Source: Paractinoplanes deccanensis
GTDB lineage: Bacteria > Actinomycetota > Actinomycetes > Mycobacteriales > Micromonosporaceae
Assembly (NCBI RefSeq): GCF_016862115.1
Contig: NZ_BOMI01000063.1
Span: 1 to 64,000 of the forward strand
DNA length: 64,000 nucleotides
Direction: 5' to 3'
Shown here: positions 33,372 through 41,909 of the stretch, in pieces
Layout of the letters: each line of letters opens with the position of its first letter
Numbering within the stretch: the first letter of the stretch is position 1
Translations under genes and position numbers: made by a program
The notes under the pieces: generated by a model
What the model was told of the DNA's origin: nothing
Seen by the model: the letters and a program-made list of their open reading frames with translations, nothing else
Database searches by the model: none

Positions 33372-35972
33372 ATGAAAAGCGAGCGCCGTGGCTCGGTGGG
33401 CCAGTGGCTGGCGGCGTCCGGCGCGCTGGTCACGGTGGCGCTCGGTGTGGTCACGAACCTGGTCACGGAGGCGCTGCCGACGACCTGGCGGTGGGCCCAG
33501 GACTGGCGGGTGACGGGCCTCCTCTTCCTGATCTTCACCGTGCTGATCGTGGGGCTCGCGGTCCCTCGTCGATGGTTCACGATCGGGTGGAGACGCGCGT
33601 CGCGGTACGCACGCGCGTACCGCGACTGGGTCGCCCGGATGGGGAATCGCCTCGACGCGGTCGGGCTCGCCACTGTCGGCCCGTCCACGCCGCCGCTCGA
33701 GGACGTCTTCGTGGACGTCACGCTCACGTCGAGGGCGCCCGGGCACGTGTGGCCGGGGGTGGTCGGCGCCGACGTGACCGGCGGGCGTCACCAAGCGTCC
33801 GACTTTCTCGATCAGCCCGATCGTGTGGTGCTCGTCGTTCTTGGTGCTCCCGGCAGCGGGAAGACGACTTTGCTGCGGCATATCGCACGGCAAACGGCTC
33901 TCACGCACGGCGAGAAGAGGCGGCCGGTCCCGGTGCTTCTGCAGCTGCGGGAGAGCGCGCCGGTCATCGCGGCGGCCGCGCCGGTGAGCCTGGCCGCGTT
34001 GATCCGGCGGAGCATCCCCGAGCTTCCCGAGATGGAGCCGTCCGGCTGGTGGGAGGCGCAACTACAGGCGGGACGGTGCCTGGTGCTGCTGGACGGTCTC
34101 GACGAGGTGGCCGACCGGGGGCAGCGGCGGGCGGTGGTGCGCTGGATCAACGAGCAGCTCACCGTTCATCCGGGCAACGATTTCGTCGTGACGTCCCGCC
34201 CGCACGGCTATCGCGAGTCGTTCGTGGACGCCACCGCCACGGTTCAGGTGCTGCCTTTCACCCGTGTGCAGGTGGAAACGTTCCTCCGCGGCTGGTACCG
34301 CACCGCCGAGCGCCAGGCGAACGGCAGCCCGGAGCGGGGAGACGAAGCGGCGCTGCACCTGATCGGCCAGTTGCGCGGGATGCCCGGACTTGCCGACCTC
34401 ACCGTGAATCCGCTGCTGCTCACGCTGATCGCCGAGGTGCACCGGTACGGGCGCCGCCGCGGCGAGAACAGGGGCCTCCCGGACAACAGAGCCGCCCTGT
34501 ACGCCGAGATGTGCGACGTCATGGTGCACCGGCGCGACGAGGAGCGCGAGCTCCCCGTCGACCTGCCACGGCAGCGTCGCGAGATCCTCGGCCGGCTCGC
34601 CTTCCTGTGGATGGGGCGCGGCGTTCGGAGCATGGGCCCGCCGGAGCTTTACCCCGTCCTGCGGCCCTGGCTGAGCGGCACGGACCCCGAGGGGTTCATC
34701 GTCGAGATGGAGCGCACCGGTCTTCTCGTGGCCCGGGAAGGCCAGGAGGTCGCCTTCGCACACCAGACCTTCCAGGAGTACCTCGCCGCTCGGCACCTCG
34801 CCGAGGACGAGCAACGGCAGAGCGTTCTGGTCGCGGCCGTCGACGACGTGTGGTGGCGCGAGACCACGCTCCTGTATGTCGATCTCTCGGACGCGTCCGA
34901 CGCGGTCGTGACCGGGTGCCTCGAGTCGGGCTCACCCAACGCCATGTCGCTGGCGTTCGCCATCGCCGAGTCGAGCGAGAAGCTGGCTGGGCATCTCCGT
35001 CGCCGGCTTGACAAGGTCTTGGAGGGCGCCAGACGGCCGGGTGCCGACTCGTTTCGCCGCGCCATCGCGGCCGATGTGCTCGTCGGCCGCTATCTGCGGG
35101 AGTGCGAGACGACGCTGCGGGGAAGCCGCATCGGGCGCCGGCCTGTCGGTGCAGACCTTTACGATCTCTTCGTCATGGACACCGGCACGCCGGCGCCGGA
35201 CGGGCCGCGAGGGGCCGGCGCGGCGCGGGGCATGTGGCGGCGTGACGCCGAGCAGTTCGTCGCCTGGCTGAACGGCGTCCTCGGCGAGGGATCTCGCGGA
35301 GTGACAGTCCGTCTGCCTTTCCAGGACGAGATCCAACCGAAGTCCGCGGTCGGGCCCGTCTGGACCAGCAACGGCCGCCGGACCCTGCTCACCTCGGCAA
35401 TCGGCGGGGTGCTGACCGTGAACGCCCGTCGCCTGATCGACGACGCCGCGAGGGATCTGCGCGGGTCGCGTCTGGCCGCGCCGGCGCTCGACGAGGACGA
35501 CTCCAGTGAGCATCCGGTCGATCGCGTGTTGAGCGCGGCGTCCGCACCGCTGTGGCTCCCGCCGCGCCGTTCCGAGGCGGACGATCCGGTGGCGGCCCTC
35601 GCCGCGGGGCTCCTGCCGGCTCACTACCCGATGTTCGACCAGATCCCGGTGGATCTGGACGACCTCGGCGAACTACTGGAGGTCTTGGCGAGTTCCTACA
35701 TCCGCCGGCTCCTGTCCGGAGGCGGCCTGGACAAGGTGCTGGATCTTGTCTTGCGGGCGGCGGAGCCTGCCATACGGCGGACCGGGCCGATCTCCGAGCG
35801 AGATGCGGCAGCCGTACGCGTCCCGGCGCTCGTCCTCGCCGGCGAGGCGCGACAAACCGGCAACCGGAAGCTCGCCAGCGCGCTCGTCTGGCTGGCGGCT
35901 GCGGTGTCCCTGCTGCAGGAACGAGCGCGGAACACGGCCCTGCTCGAAGTCGTGTACCTGGCGCACGACTGA
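33372..35972 (+). CDS. Membrane-anchored NACHT NTPase (STAND), candidate defence protein
   Basis: An 866-residue protein. Two membrane helices occur near residues 12-32 and 48-65. The NACHT ATPase has Walker A LGAPGSGKTTLLRH (158-170) and the NACHT-type Walker B LVLLDGLDEVAD (237-248), then the helical NACHT tail with HQTFQEYLAARHLAED. The C-terminal third lacks LRR/WD repeats; a patch FVAWLNGVLGEGSRG followed by VRLPFQDEI faintly recalls an FGE-sulfatase domain. NACHT proteins are known in bacteria as anti-phage (bNACHT) effectors. GC drops slightly and codon use is less biased than neighbours. The ATG at 33372 is 18 bp after GGAGGAGG; TTG 33345 is an alternative start. Confidence 0.85.
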   Translation: MKSERRGSVGQWLAASGALVTVALGVVTNLVTEALPTTWRWAQDWRVTGLLFLIFTVLIVGLAVPRRWFTIGWRRASRYARAYRDWVARMGNRLDAVGLATVGPSTPPLEDVFVDVTLTSRAPGHVWPGVVGADVTGGRHQASDFLDQPDRVVLVVLGAPGSGKTTLLRHIARQTALTHGEKRRPVPVLLQLRESAPVIAAAAPVSLAALIRRSIPELPEMEPSGWWEAQLQAGRCLVLLDGLDEVADRGQRRAVVRWINEQLTVHPGNDFVVTSRPHGYRESFVDATATVQVLPFTRVQVETFLRGWYRTAERQANGSPERGDEAALHLIGQLRGMPGLADLTVNPLLLTLIAEVHRYGRRRGENRGLPDNRAALYAEMCDVMVHRRDEERELPVDLPRQRREILGRLAFLWMGRGVRSMGPPELYPVLRPWLSGTDPEGFIVEMERTGLLVAREGQEVAFAHQTFQEYLAARHLAEDEQRQSVLVAAVDDVWWRETTLLYVDLSDASDAVVTGCLESGSPNAMSLAFAIAESSEKLAGHLRRRLDKVLEGARRPGADSFRRAIAADVLVGRYLRECETTLRGSRIGRRPVGADLYDLFVMDTGTPAPDGPRGAGAARGMWRRDAEQFVAWLNGVLGEGSRGVTVRLPFQDEIQPKSAVGPVWTSNGRRTLLTSAIGGVLTVNARRLIDDAARDLRGSRLAAPALDEDDSSEHPVDRVLSAASAPLWLPPRRSEADDPVAALAAGLLPAHYPMFDQIPVDLDDLGELLEVLASSYIRRLLSGGGLDKVLDLVLRAAEPAIRRTGPISERDAAAVRVPALVLAGEARQTGNRKLASALVWLAAAVSLLQERARNTALLEVVYLAHD

Positions 35973-35998
35973 GGCTTCGCGGCAGTAGCGTCCACGGC

Positions 35999-36763
35999 AT
36001 GGCCGATCATGAGCTGCTTCAGGACAAGCCGCATCGGCAGGTGGTGCGGGTGGGTGACACCGTGCGGCGGCCCCTGCAACCCTGGTCGGCCAGTGTGCAC
36101 GCGCTGCTGCGGCATCTCGAGGGCGCCGGTTTCCCGTACGCGCCGCGGGTTCTCGGGGTGGACGACGCGGGGCGCGAGGTGCTCACGTACGTCGAGGGCG
36201 AGTCCGGGCCGCACGGGTGGGCGAGGGTCGTCGACGAGGGCGGGCTGCGGGCGATGGCGCGGCTGCTGCGCGACTATCACCAGGCCGTGCGGGACTTCCG
36301 GCCGCACGTGGCCTGGGCGGGGCGCGACGAGCCGATGGCGGCGGACGAGCTGGTGTGCCACGGCGACTTCGGGCCGTGGAACCTGGTGTGGCGCGGGTCC
36401 GAGCCGGTCGGGGTGATCGACTGGGATTACGCGTGGCCCGCTCGGCCCGTCCACGATGTGGCCTACGCGCTGGAGTATGTGGCGCCGTTCCGGGACGACG
36501 AGACGTGCCTGCGGTGGCTCGCCTATCCGGCGCCTCCGGACCGGCGCCGGCGGATGGAGATCTTCGCGGAGGCGTACGGCCTCGGCAGTCTGGACGGGCT
36601 GGTCGACGAGGTGATCGGGCAGCAGGAGATGGTATGGGACCGTGCCCGCCGCCTCGCCGCGCAGGGGCGCCAGCCGCAGGCCGAGTGGCAGGCGACCGGG
36701 TTCCTCGACGAGACGGCGGGCCGGGTGCGGTGGAGCCGCGACAACCGGCGGCTATTCGAGTGA
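35999..36763 (+). CDS. Aminoglycoside-phosphotransferase-family kinase
   Basis: A 254-residue kinase of the APH/ChoK fold. The catalytic loop CHGDFGPWNLVW gives His121, Asp123 and Asn128, and the metal-binding motif VIDWDYA gives Asp141. The N-lobe is short (RQVVRVGDTVRRP), so the nucleotide-binding lysine is not obvious. Many such genes phosphorylate small alcohols rather than drugs, so resistance is unproven, though it adjoins an Erm methylase. It begins 27 bp after the NACHT stop, and its 3' end overlaps the convergent erm gene by 12 bp. Confidence 0.85.
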   Translation: MADHELLQDKPHRQVVRVGDTVRRPLQPWSASVHALLRHLEGAGFPYAPRVLGVDDAGREVLTYVEGESGPHGWARVVDEGGLRAMARLLRDYHQAVRDFRPHVAWAGRDEPMAADELVCHGDFGPWNLVWRGSEPVGVIDWDYAWPARPVHDVAYALEYVAPFRDDETCLRWLAYPAPPDRRRRMEIFAEAYGLGSLDGLVDEVIGQQEMVWDRARRLAAQGRQPQAEWQATGFLDETAGRVRWSRDNRRLFE

Positions 36764-37522
36764 CAGCAGCCGGAAGAGGGTGAGCCACTGCTCCGGCCAC
36801 ACCTCGCCGGCCGGGGTGTCGTGCAGGCGCACCGCGCGGCAGGCGGCGTCGGCCCGGCGTGTGCCGTACCGGCGCCCCAGCGAGGCGCGCACCGAGCCGC
36901 CCACCCCGGAGAAGCCGCACTCCACCATCGACTCGTACCGGGCGAGGCGTGCCGGAGGCACCAGTGGCACCGGACGGCGGGTCAGGCGCAGGATGCCCGC
37001 GTCGACCCGGGGCACCGGCCGGAACGCCGTCCGCGGCAGGTGGCCCGCCAGCTCCCACACGACCGACGGCCAGGTGCGCACGGTCAGTTTGGACCAGCGG
37101 CCGTAGTCGCCGGTGCGCTTGCGCGCGTACTCCCACTGGGTGATCAGGGTGGCCCGCCGCAGCGAGGGCGCGCGCAGGCACCACGTCACGAGGGCGGAGG
37201 TCAGCACGTACGGGATGTTGCTCACCACCTGGAACGGTCCGTCGGGCGGCGCCGCCGCCAGGAAATCGCCGGTGCGCACGCTCAGGCGGTCATGGCGCGG
37301 CAGGTCGCGGGCCATGCCGGGGTCGATCTCGTACGCGACGACGCGCGCGGCGCGGCGCACCAGCTCGGCGGTGAGCCGGCCCCGGCCCGCGCCCGCCTCG
37401 TAGACGAGGTCGCCGGCGGACAGCTCGGCGGCGTCGACCACGCGCCGGACGGCCCTGGGGTCGGTGAGGAAGTTCTGCCCGAGCACACGCCGGTTGCGTA
37501 CATGTTCAGCTTTGAAAGCCAC
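36752..37522 (-). CDS. erm: Erm-type 23S rRNA adenine N6-methyltransferase (MLS resistance)
   Basis: A 256-residue enzyme of the KsgA/Erm family. RVLGQNFLTD (residues 12-21), motif I VYEAGAGRGRLT (40-51), YEIDP and the catalytic NIPY (102-105) are all intact. The short length and the RNRRVLGQNF start favour Erm over KsgA. It would dimethylate or monomethylate A2058 and protect ribosomes from macrolides, lincosamides and streptogramin B. GTG 37522 lies inside the palindrome CACGGCCGTG. The 5' region has alternative hairpins, a short leader ORF and a WhiB7-like promoter, so it is probably drug-inducible. Confidence 0.92.
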   Translation of the reverse strand: MAFKAEHVRNRRVLGQNFLTDPRAVRRVVDAAELSAGDLVYEAGAGRGRLTAELVRRAARVVAYEIDPGMARDLPRHDRLSVRTGDFLAAAPPDGPFQVVSNIPYVLTSALVTWCLRAPSLRRATLITQWEYARKRTGDYGRWSKLTVRTWPSVVWELAGHLPRTAFRPVPRVDAGILRLTRRPVPLVPPARLARYESMVECGFSGVGGSVRASLGRRYGTRRADAACRAVRLHDTPAGEVWPEQWLTLFRLLSLE

Positions 37523-37544
37523 GGCCGTGAATCCGTTCGGAAAC

Positions 37545-37594
37545 GCGGACAGGCGGAATCGGGGGCCCGTCCGCTGAGGAAGATGGACTCAGCG
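37545..37594 (-). promoter_or_regulatory. Mutually exclusive hairpins in the erm leader (attenuator)
   Basis: Stem A pairs 37588-37594 with 37572-37578 (CGCTGAG/CTCAGCG, perfect 7 bp, 9-base loop). Stem B pairs 37565-37574 with 37545-37554 (10 bp with one G-U, 10-base loop). The two share bases 37572-37574 and cannot fully form together. They lie between the leader ORF stop and the erm start, as expected for attenuation by ribosome stalling. Confidence 0.6.
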
Positions 37595-37626
37595 AAGGCC
37601 CTGGCGGCGCAAAAGCGTCGTAAAGG

Positions 37627-37722
37627 TCAGAGGTCAGACGGCGCGACCAGGGCGGGACGCGCGGCGCGGAGACGAGCGGCCGGCGTCCAGGCCCCGAGGA
37701 TCAGAGCGTGCGTCGTAGGCAT
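37627..37722 (-). CDS. Putative 31-residue erm leader peptide
   Basis: An ATG at 37722 opens a 31-codon frame (MPTTHALILGAWTPAARLR...) ending at TGA 37627, 104 bp before erm. The start falls about 6-7 bases after the -10 hexamer, so the mRNA would be leaderless and translation would start at its first bases. Short leader ORFs whose translation stalls on macrolide-bound ribosomes control many erm genes. Too short for composition tests, so support is positional. Confidence 0.55.
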   Translation of the reverse strand: MPTTHALILGAWTPAARLRAARPALVAPSDL

Positions 37723-37728
37723 CCGCCG

Positions 37729-37765
37729 ACCATAGGAGACCCCGGTCCCCCGGTCGACCGATTTT
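37729..37765 (-). promoter_or_regulatory. WhiB7-like promoter of the erm transcript
   Basis: Read on the minus strand: AAAAT (37761-37765), then CGG, a -35 of TCGACC (37752-37757), a 17-bp spacer and a -10 of TATGGT (37729-37734). An A-rich patch directly upstream of a -35 is the known signature of WhiB7-SigA promoters in mycobacteria and streptomycetes, where they drive ribosome-antibiotic resistance genes including erm. Confidence 0.6.
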
Positions 37766-37843
37766 CCGGCTGTGACCGGCCTCGCGCGACAGGTTACTGA
37801 CAAGTTGGTGGCGGAACGGCGCCACGATCAGGAGGCTGTCGCC

Positions 37844-38761
37844 ATGACTACGACGTTCGATCGGGCCGCCGCACGGGGCAGCGCGGAGTTTCTGCGCGAC
37901 AAGCGGCTCGAGCTGTCCGCCCTCACGATCCCGACCGGCCGGGGCTGGGCGCCGCTCGGCGCGGAGGTCGCCGACTGCCTGGTCAAGCGGCCCGCCACCA
38001 TCGGCGACGTGATCGCGATGCTGGTCACAATGCAGGAGATCCTCGACGAGCTGCCGCCGAGCCGGGCCAACAACCGGGTCTCGGCCTTCAACGAGCTCTA
38101 CCTCAAGATCACTCGCCGGGTGGACCAGGCGCTGGTGGACGGGGTCAACTCGCCGGAGTTCCTCGAGCGGCTCGACGTCGAGTTCGCCAAGCGCTACTTC
38201 GACGCGATCGGCCTGTGGAACGACGACGACGAGGACACCCCCGACGTGTGGGAGGTGCTCTTCAAGCGGGCCGGCGACGTGGAGATGACCCGCCTGACCG
38301 CCGCCATGCTCGGCGTGAACGCGCACATCAACCACGACCTCGCGCTCGCCCTGATCGCCACGTGGGTCGACGTGGGCGCGCCCGAGGACGACATCATCCA
38401 CCCCGACTACCTGCTGGTGAACCAGATCTTCTACGAGGAGATCCCGCCGCTGCGCCGGGGCTTCTCCGACCGCTGGCAGATGAAGCTCGACAAGTGGGTC
38501 GGCCCGCTCGACGACTGGAGCCAGCGCATGCTGGTCACCGTGACCCGGGCGCGCGCGTGGGACCAGGCCCGCCGCCTGTGGCTGCTGCGCAACGACCAGG
38601 ACGACTTCGAGCAGGCCCGCCGCACCATGGACCGCGCCGCCTCGTTGCTCGCCGAGTGGGCGATCATCGGTGACCGCGTGGTCTCCGAGACCGGTGAGGT
38701 GGCCGAGGACTGGCGCGACCTGCTGCGCAGGATTCTCGGCCGGGACGGCAAGGCCGCCTGA
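37844..38761 (+). CDS. DUF5995-family protein
   Basis: A 305-residue soluble helical protein like the DUF5995 family: GDVIAMLVTMQEILDELPP, FNELYLKITRRVDQAL and, near the middle, GVNAHINHDLALALIATW with conserved histidines, then WDQARRLWLLRND. The function is unknown; the HINHDL motif could bind metal. The ATG at 37844 has AGGAGG 8 bp upstream, so the longer frame from 37772 is not used. It is divergent from the erm leader. Confidence 0.85.
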   Translation: MTTTFDRAAARGSAEFLRDKRLELSALTIPTGRGWAPLGAEVADCLVKRPATIGDVIAMLVTMQEILDELPPSRANNRVSAFNELYLKITRRVDQALVDGVNSPEFLERLDVEFAKRYFDAIGLWNDDDEDTPDVWEVLFKRAGDVEMTRLTAAMLGVNAHINHDLALALIATWVDVGAPEDDIIHPDYLLVNQIFYEEIPPLRRGFSDRWQMKLDKWVGPLDDWSQRMLVTVTRARAWDQARRLWLLRNDQDDFEQARRTMDRAASLLAEWAIIGDRVVSETGEVAEDWRDLLRRILGRDGKAA

Positions 38762-38802
38762 CACATCCTCACATCGGCCCCGCCGCGGCCGATGTATAAG
38801 AC

Positions 38803-41800
38803 ATGCTTCGTACGGCGGCTCCGCCCTCCTTCGGCGCGCTGTTCGAATCGTCGCCGATCGGCATGGCCGTGGTGGACCTCGACGGCGAGTGGGTGCGTGT
38901 CAACCCCGCGATCGCCGCCATGCTCGGCTACGCCCCCGAGGAGCTGCTCGCGCGTCCCCGCAAGTCGATCATCCACCCGGAGGACTTCGACAACGACGCG
39001 GCGCAGGCGGCCGACCTGCTGGCCGGGCGCGTCGAGAGCTACCGCGTGCACAAGCGGTATCGGCGCCGCGACGGCGGGCTCACCCACGGACTGCTCACCG
39101 TCACGCTGCTGCGCGACGACGACGGCGAGCCCGTGCACCTGCTCGGCCAGCTCGTCGACGTCACCGCCACCCTCGCGGCGCAGAAGGCACACGAGCGCAG
39201 CGAGGAGCAGTTCCGCACCGCGTTCGACGGCAGCCCGATCGGCCTGCTCATCGCCGACGAGCACGGCCGGTTCCGGCGGGCCAACGCGGCCGCCGCCGAG
39301 CTCACCGGCCGCCCGATCGAGGAGCTGATCGGGCTCACCCACCGGGAGATCACCGACCCGGCCGACATCGAGGCGAGCGCCCGCGCCCGCCTCGAACTGC
39401 TACGCGGCGCCGCCGACGTGCAGTACGACAACCGGCTGCGGCACGCCGACGGGCGGATCAGCTGGACCCGGGTCAGCCTGTCGCTGATCCCCGGCCCGGA
39501 CGGGCGCCGCTGGCGGCTCGTGCAACTCCAGGACATCACCGCCGAACGGGCCGCCGCGCTCGCCGCCGAGCGCGAGGTGCAGCGCCTGCGCGCCACGCTC
39601 GCCGTGCAGCGCGACGTCACCGCGGCCGCCGCCGACCGCGACGCCGCCCTGCGGGTGGTCGCGGCCCGCGCGGTCGAGCTCTTCGAGGACGCCGACGGCG
39701 CGGCGGCCGAGCTGGCCGAGGGCGGCGAGCTGGTCTTCGCCGCCACGGCGGGCACGCTGGCGGTGGCGGAGGGCGCCCGGGTGCCGGTCGCCGGGTCGCT
39801 CAGCGGCCAGGTGCTGACCACCGGCGCGCCCGCGCACTGCGCCGACACGTCCACCGACCCGCGCGTCGACCGGGCCGCGTGCCGGCGCCACGGCATCGGC
39901 TCGATGATGATCGCCCCGCTGTACGCGGAGAACCGGGTCATCGGCTGCCTGAAGGTGTCGTCGGCCCGCACCGGCGCGTTCGACGCACCCGAGGTGCAGC
40001 AGCTCGCCCTGCTCGCCGACAGCCTCAGCTCGGCGCTCCAGCACGCCGACGACGCCGCGCGCAACGCCGCCCTGCTGGTCGAGCGCACCCACGCGCTGGC
40101 CCTGCTGGAGGCGAGCGAGACCCGCTTCCGGATGACCTTCGACAACTCGCCGCTCGGCGTCGGCCTGATCAGCCTCGCCGAGGACGACGCCGGCCGCTAC
40201 CTGCAGGCCAACCCGGCCATGTCGGCGATCACCGGCTACCGCGCCGACGAGCTGCTGCGCATGCGGTATGCCGACCTGCTCGTCCCCGGGGACCGGCGGC
40301 CGTCGCCGTCGGCCCGGGAGGTGGTGCGCTACCGGCACAAGGACGGCCACGAGGTGTGGGTGTCCTCCCGTACGGCCGAGGTCCGCGACGAAGCCGGACG
40401 CCCCCTCTATCTCGTCAGCCAGGTCGAGGACGTGACCGCCCAGCGGGCCGCCGAGGCCGAGCTGCGCCGCCAGGCGCGCCTGCTCGAGCTGATCCCGGCC
40501 GCGGTGATCGTGCGCGACCGCGACGGCACCATCCGCTGGTGGAACGCGGGCGCCGAGCAGCTGTACGGGTGGCCGCTGCCCGCGGTCGCCGGCAAGAACA
40601 TCAACCGGCTGCTCTCCACGGTCTTCCCGGACGAGACGACCGAGCAGGACGCGCTCGACGGGCTGGTGCGCGACGGGCACTGGGACGGCCAGCTCGAGCA
40701 CCTCACCGCGGCCGGCCGGGTCGTCACCGTGCTCAGCCGGCAGGTGCTGCACCTGCCCGCCGACCAGGTCCTCGAGATCAACACGGATGTGACCGCGGCC
40801 CGCGCCGCGGAGCAGGCCCTCGCCGAGAGCGAGCAACGGTTCCGCGCCCAGTTCACCCACTCCGCGGCCGGGCAGGCGATCTACGGGCTGGACGGCTCGC
40901 TCGTGTCGGTCAACCCGGCGTACGCGGCGATGCTCGGCCACACCGTGGACGAGCTCGTGGGCCGCCTCGACCGGGAGCTGGTGCACCCCGACGACCTGAC
41001 GGAGAGCCGCCGGCACCGGGCCGACCTGTTCACCGGCGAGCGCGACGCGTACACCCAGGAAGGGCGCCTGCGCCACGCCGACGGCCACTGGGTCGACGTG
41101 GCGGCGACGTTCTCGGTGGTCCGCGAGGCCGGCGGCCGGCCGAAGCACCTCATCGGCGTGTTCACGGACGTGTCCGCGCGCCGGGCCGCCGAGGCGGACC
41201 GGGACCGGGCGGCCGCCGCGCTGGCCGAGCGCAACACCGAGCTGGAGGCGGCGAACCAGCTGAAGCTCGACATCATCGGCATGCTCGGCCACGAGATCGG
41301 CAACCCGCTCTCGTCGATCCGCGGCTACGCCGAGGTGCTCGCCGACGACGACCACCCGCCGGCGCTGCGCGAGAGGGCGGTCGAGGCGATCACCCGGCAG
41401 GCCGGGCGGCTCGACGACATCGTGCGCGAGGTGCTGGCGATGGTCTCCATCGACGCGGGCTCGATCACGGCCGTACGGCAGAAGGTCGCGCTCCGCGAGC
41501 AGATCGCCCAGGCCCTGGTGGCGATGGACATGGAGAGCCTGCCGGTGCTGGGCGACGACTGCCAGGCGCTGTGCAACCCGGGGCATCTTCAGCAGATCCT
41601 GGCGAACCTGCTCTCCAACGCGGCGAAGTACGGCGGCGGCGCCACCTCGATCACCCTGGACCACAGCGGCACGCGGGTGACGATCAGCGTGGCCGACAAC
41701 GGCCCCGGCGTGCCGGCGGAGTTCCGGCCGCGCCTCTTCCAGCGTCTGGCCCGCGCCGAACGCGACGCCACCAGTGTGCGGGGCACAGGGCTGGGCCTCT

Positions 41801-41904
41801 ACATCGTGCGAGGGCTGGCCCAGGCGAACGAGGGCGACATCACCTACACCCCCGACCCGTCAGGCGGGTCGATCTTCGCACTCACCCTTGAGCCGGCACC
41901 CTGA
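38803..41904 (+). CDS. Soluble multi-PAS/GAF sensor histidine kinase
   Basis: A 1033-residue hybrid sensor with no membrane helix. Order: PAS (about 8-125), PAS (135-250), GAF (270-420), PAS (435-545), PAS (550-670), PAS (675-790), coiled coil, HisKA with IIGMLGHEIGNPLSSIRGY (phosphorylated His), and HATPase with N-box ILANLLSNAAKYG, G1 DNGPGVP and G2 GTGLGLYIV. It should autophosphorylate in response to cytosolic cues. No response regulator is adjacent, so it is an orphan kinase. Its stop lies only 5 bp from the stop of the convergent STAND gene. Confidence 0.92.
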   Translation: MLRTAAPPSFGALFESSPIGMAVVDLDGEWVRVNPAIAAMLGYAPEELLARPRKSIIHPEDFDNDAAQAADLLAGRVESYRVHKRYRRRDGGLTHGLLTVTLLRDDDGEPVHLLGQLVDVTATLAAQKAHERSEEQFRTAFDGSPIGLLIADEHGRFRRANAAAAELTGRPIEELIGLTHREITDPADIEASARARLELLRGAADVQYDNRLRHADGRISWTRVSLSLIPGPDGRRWRLVQLQDITAERAAALAAEREVQRLRATLAVQRDVTAAAADRDAALRVVAARAVELFEDADGAAAELAEGGELVFAATAGTLAVAEGARVPVAGSLSGQVLTTGAPAHCADTSTDPRVDRAACRRHGIGSMMIAPLYAENRVIGCLKVSSARTGAFDAPEVQQLALLADSLSSALQHADDAARNAALLVERTHALALLEASETRFRMTFDNSPLGVGLISLAEDDAGRYLQANPAMSAITGYRADELLRMRYADLLVPGDRRPSPSAREVVRYRHKDGHEVWVSSRTAEVRDEAGRPLYLVSQVEDVTAQRAAEAELRRQARLLELIPAAVIVRDRDGTIRWWNAGAEQLYGWPLPAVAGKNINRLLSTVFPDETTEQDALDGLVRDGHWDGQLEHLTAAGRVVTVLSRQVLHLPADQVLEINTDVTAARAAEQALAESEQRFRAQFTHSAAGQAIYGLDGSLVSVNPAYAAMLGHTVDELVGRLDRELVHPDDLTESRRHRADLFTGERDAYTQEGRLRHADGHWVDVAATFSVVREAGGRPKHLIGVFTDVSARRAAEADRDRAAAALAERNTELEAANQLKLDIIGMLGHEIGNPLSSIRGYAEVLADDDHPPALRERAVEAITRQAGRLDDIVREVLAMVSIDAGSITAVRQKVALREQIAQALVAMDMESLPVLGDDCQALCNPGHLQQILANLLSNAAKYGGGATSITLDHSGTRVTISVADNGPGVPAEFRPRLFQRLARAERDATSVRGTGLGLYIVRGLAQANEGDITYTPDPSGGSIFALTLEPAP

Positions 41905-41909
41905 CCACA

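Noticed and set aside
36752-37522. KsgA housekeeping methylase
   Set aside because: It is short, lacks the KsgA C-terminal domain pattern, and has an inducible-type leader; Erm fits better.
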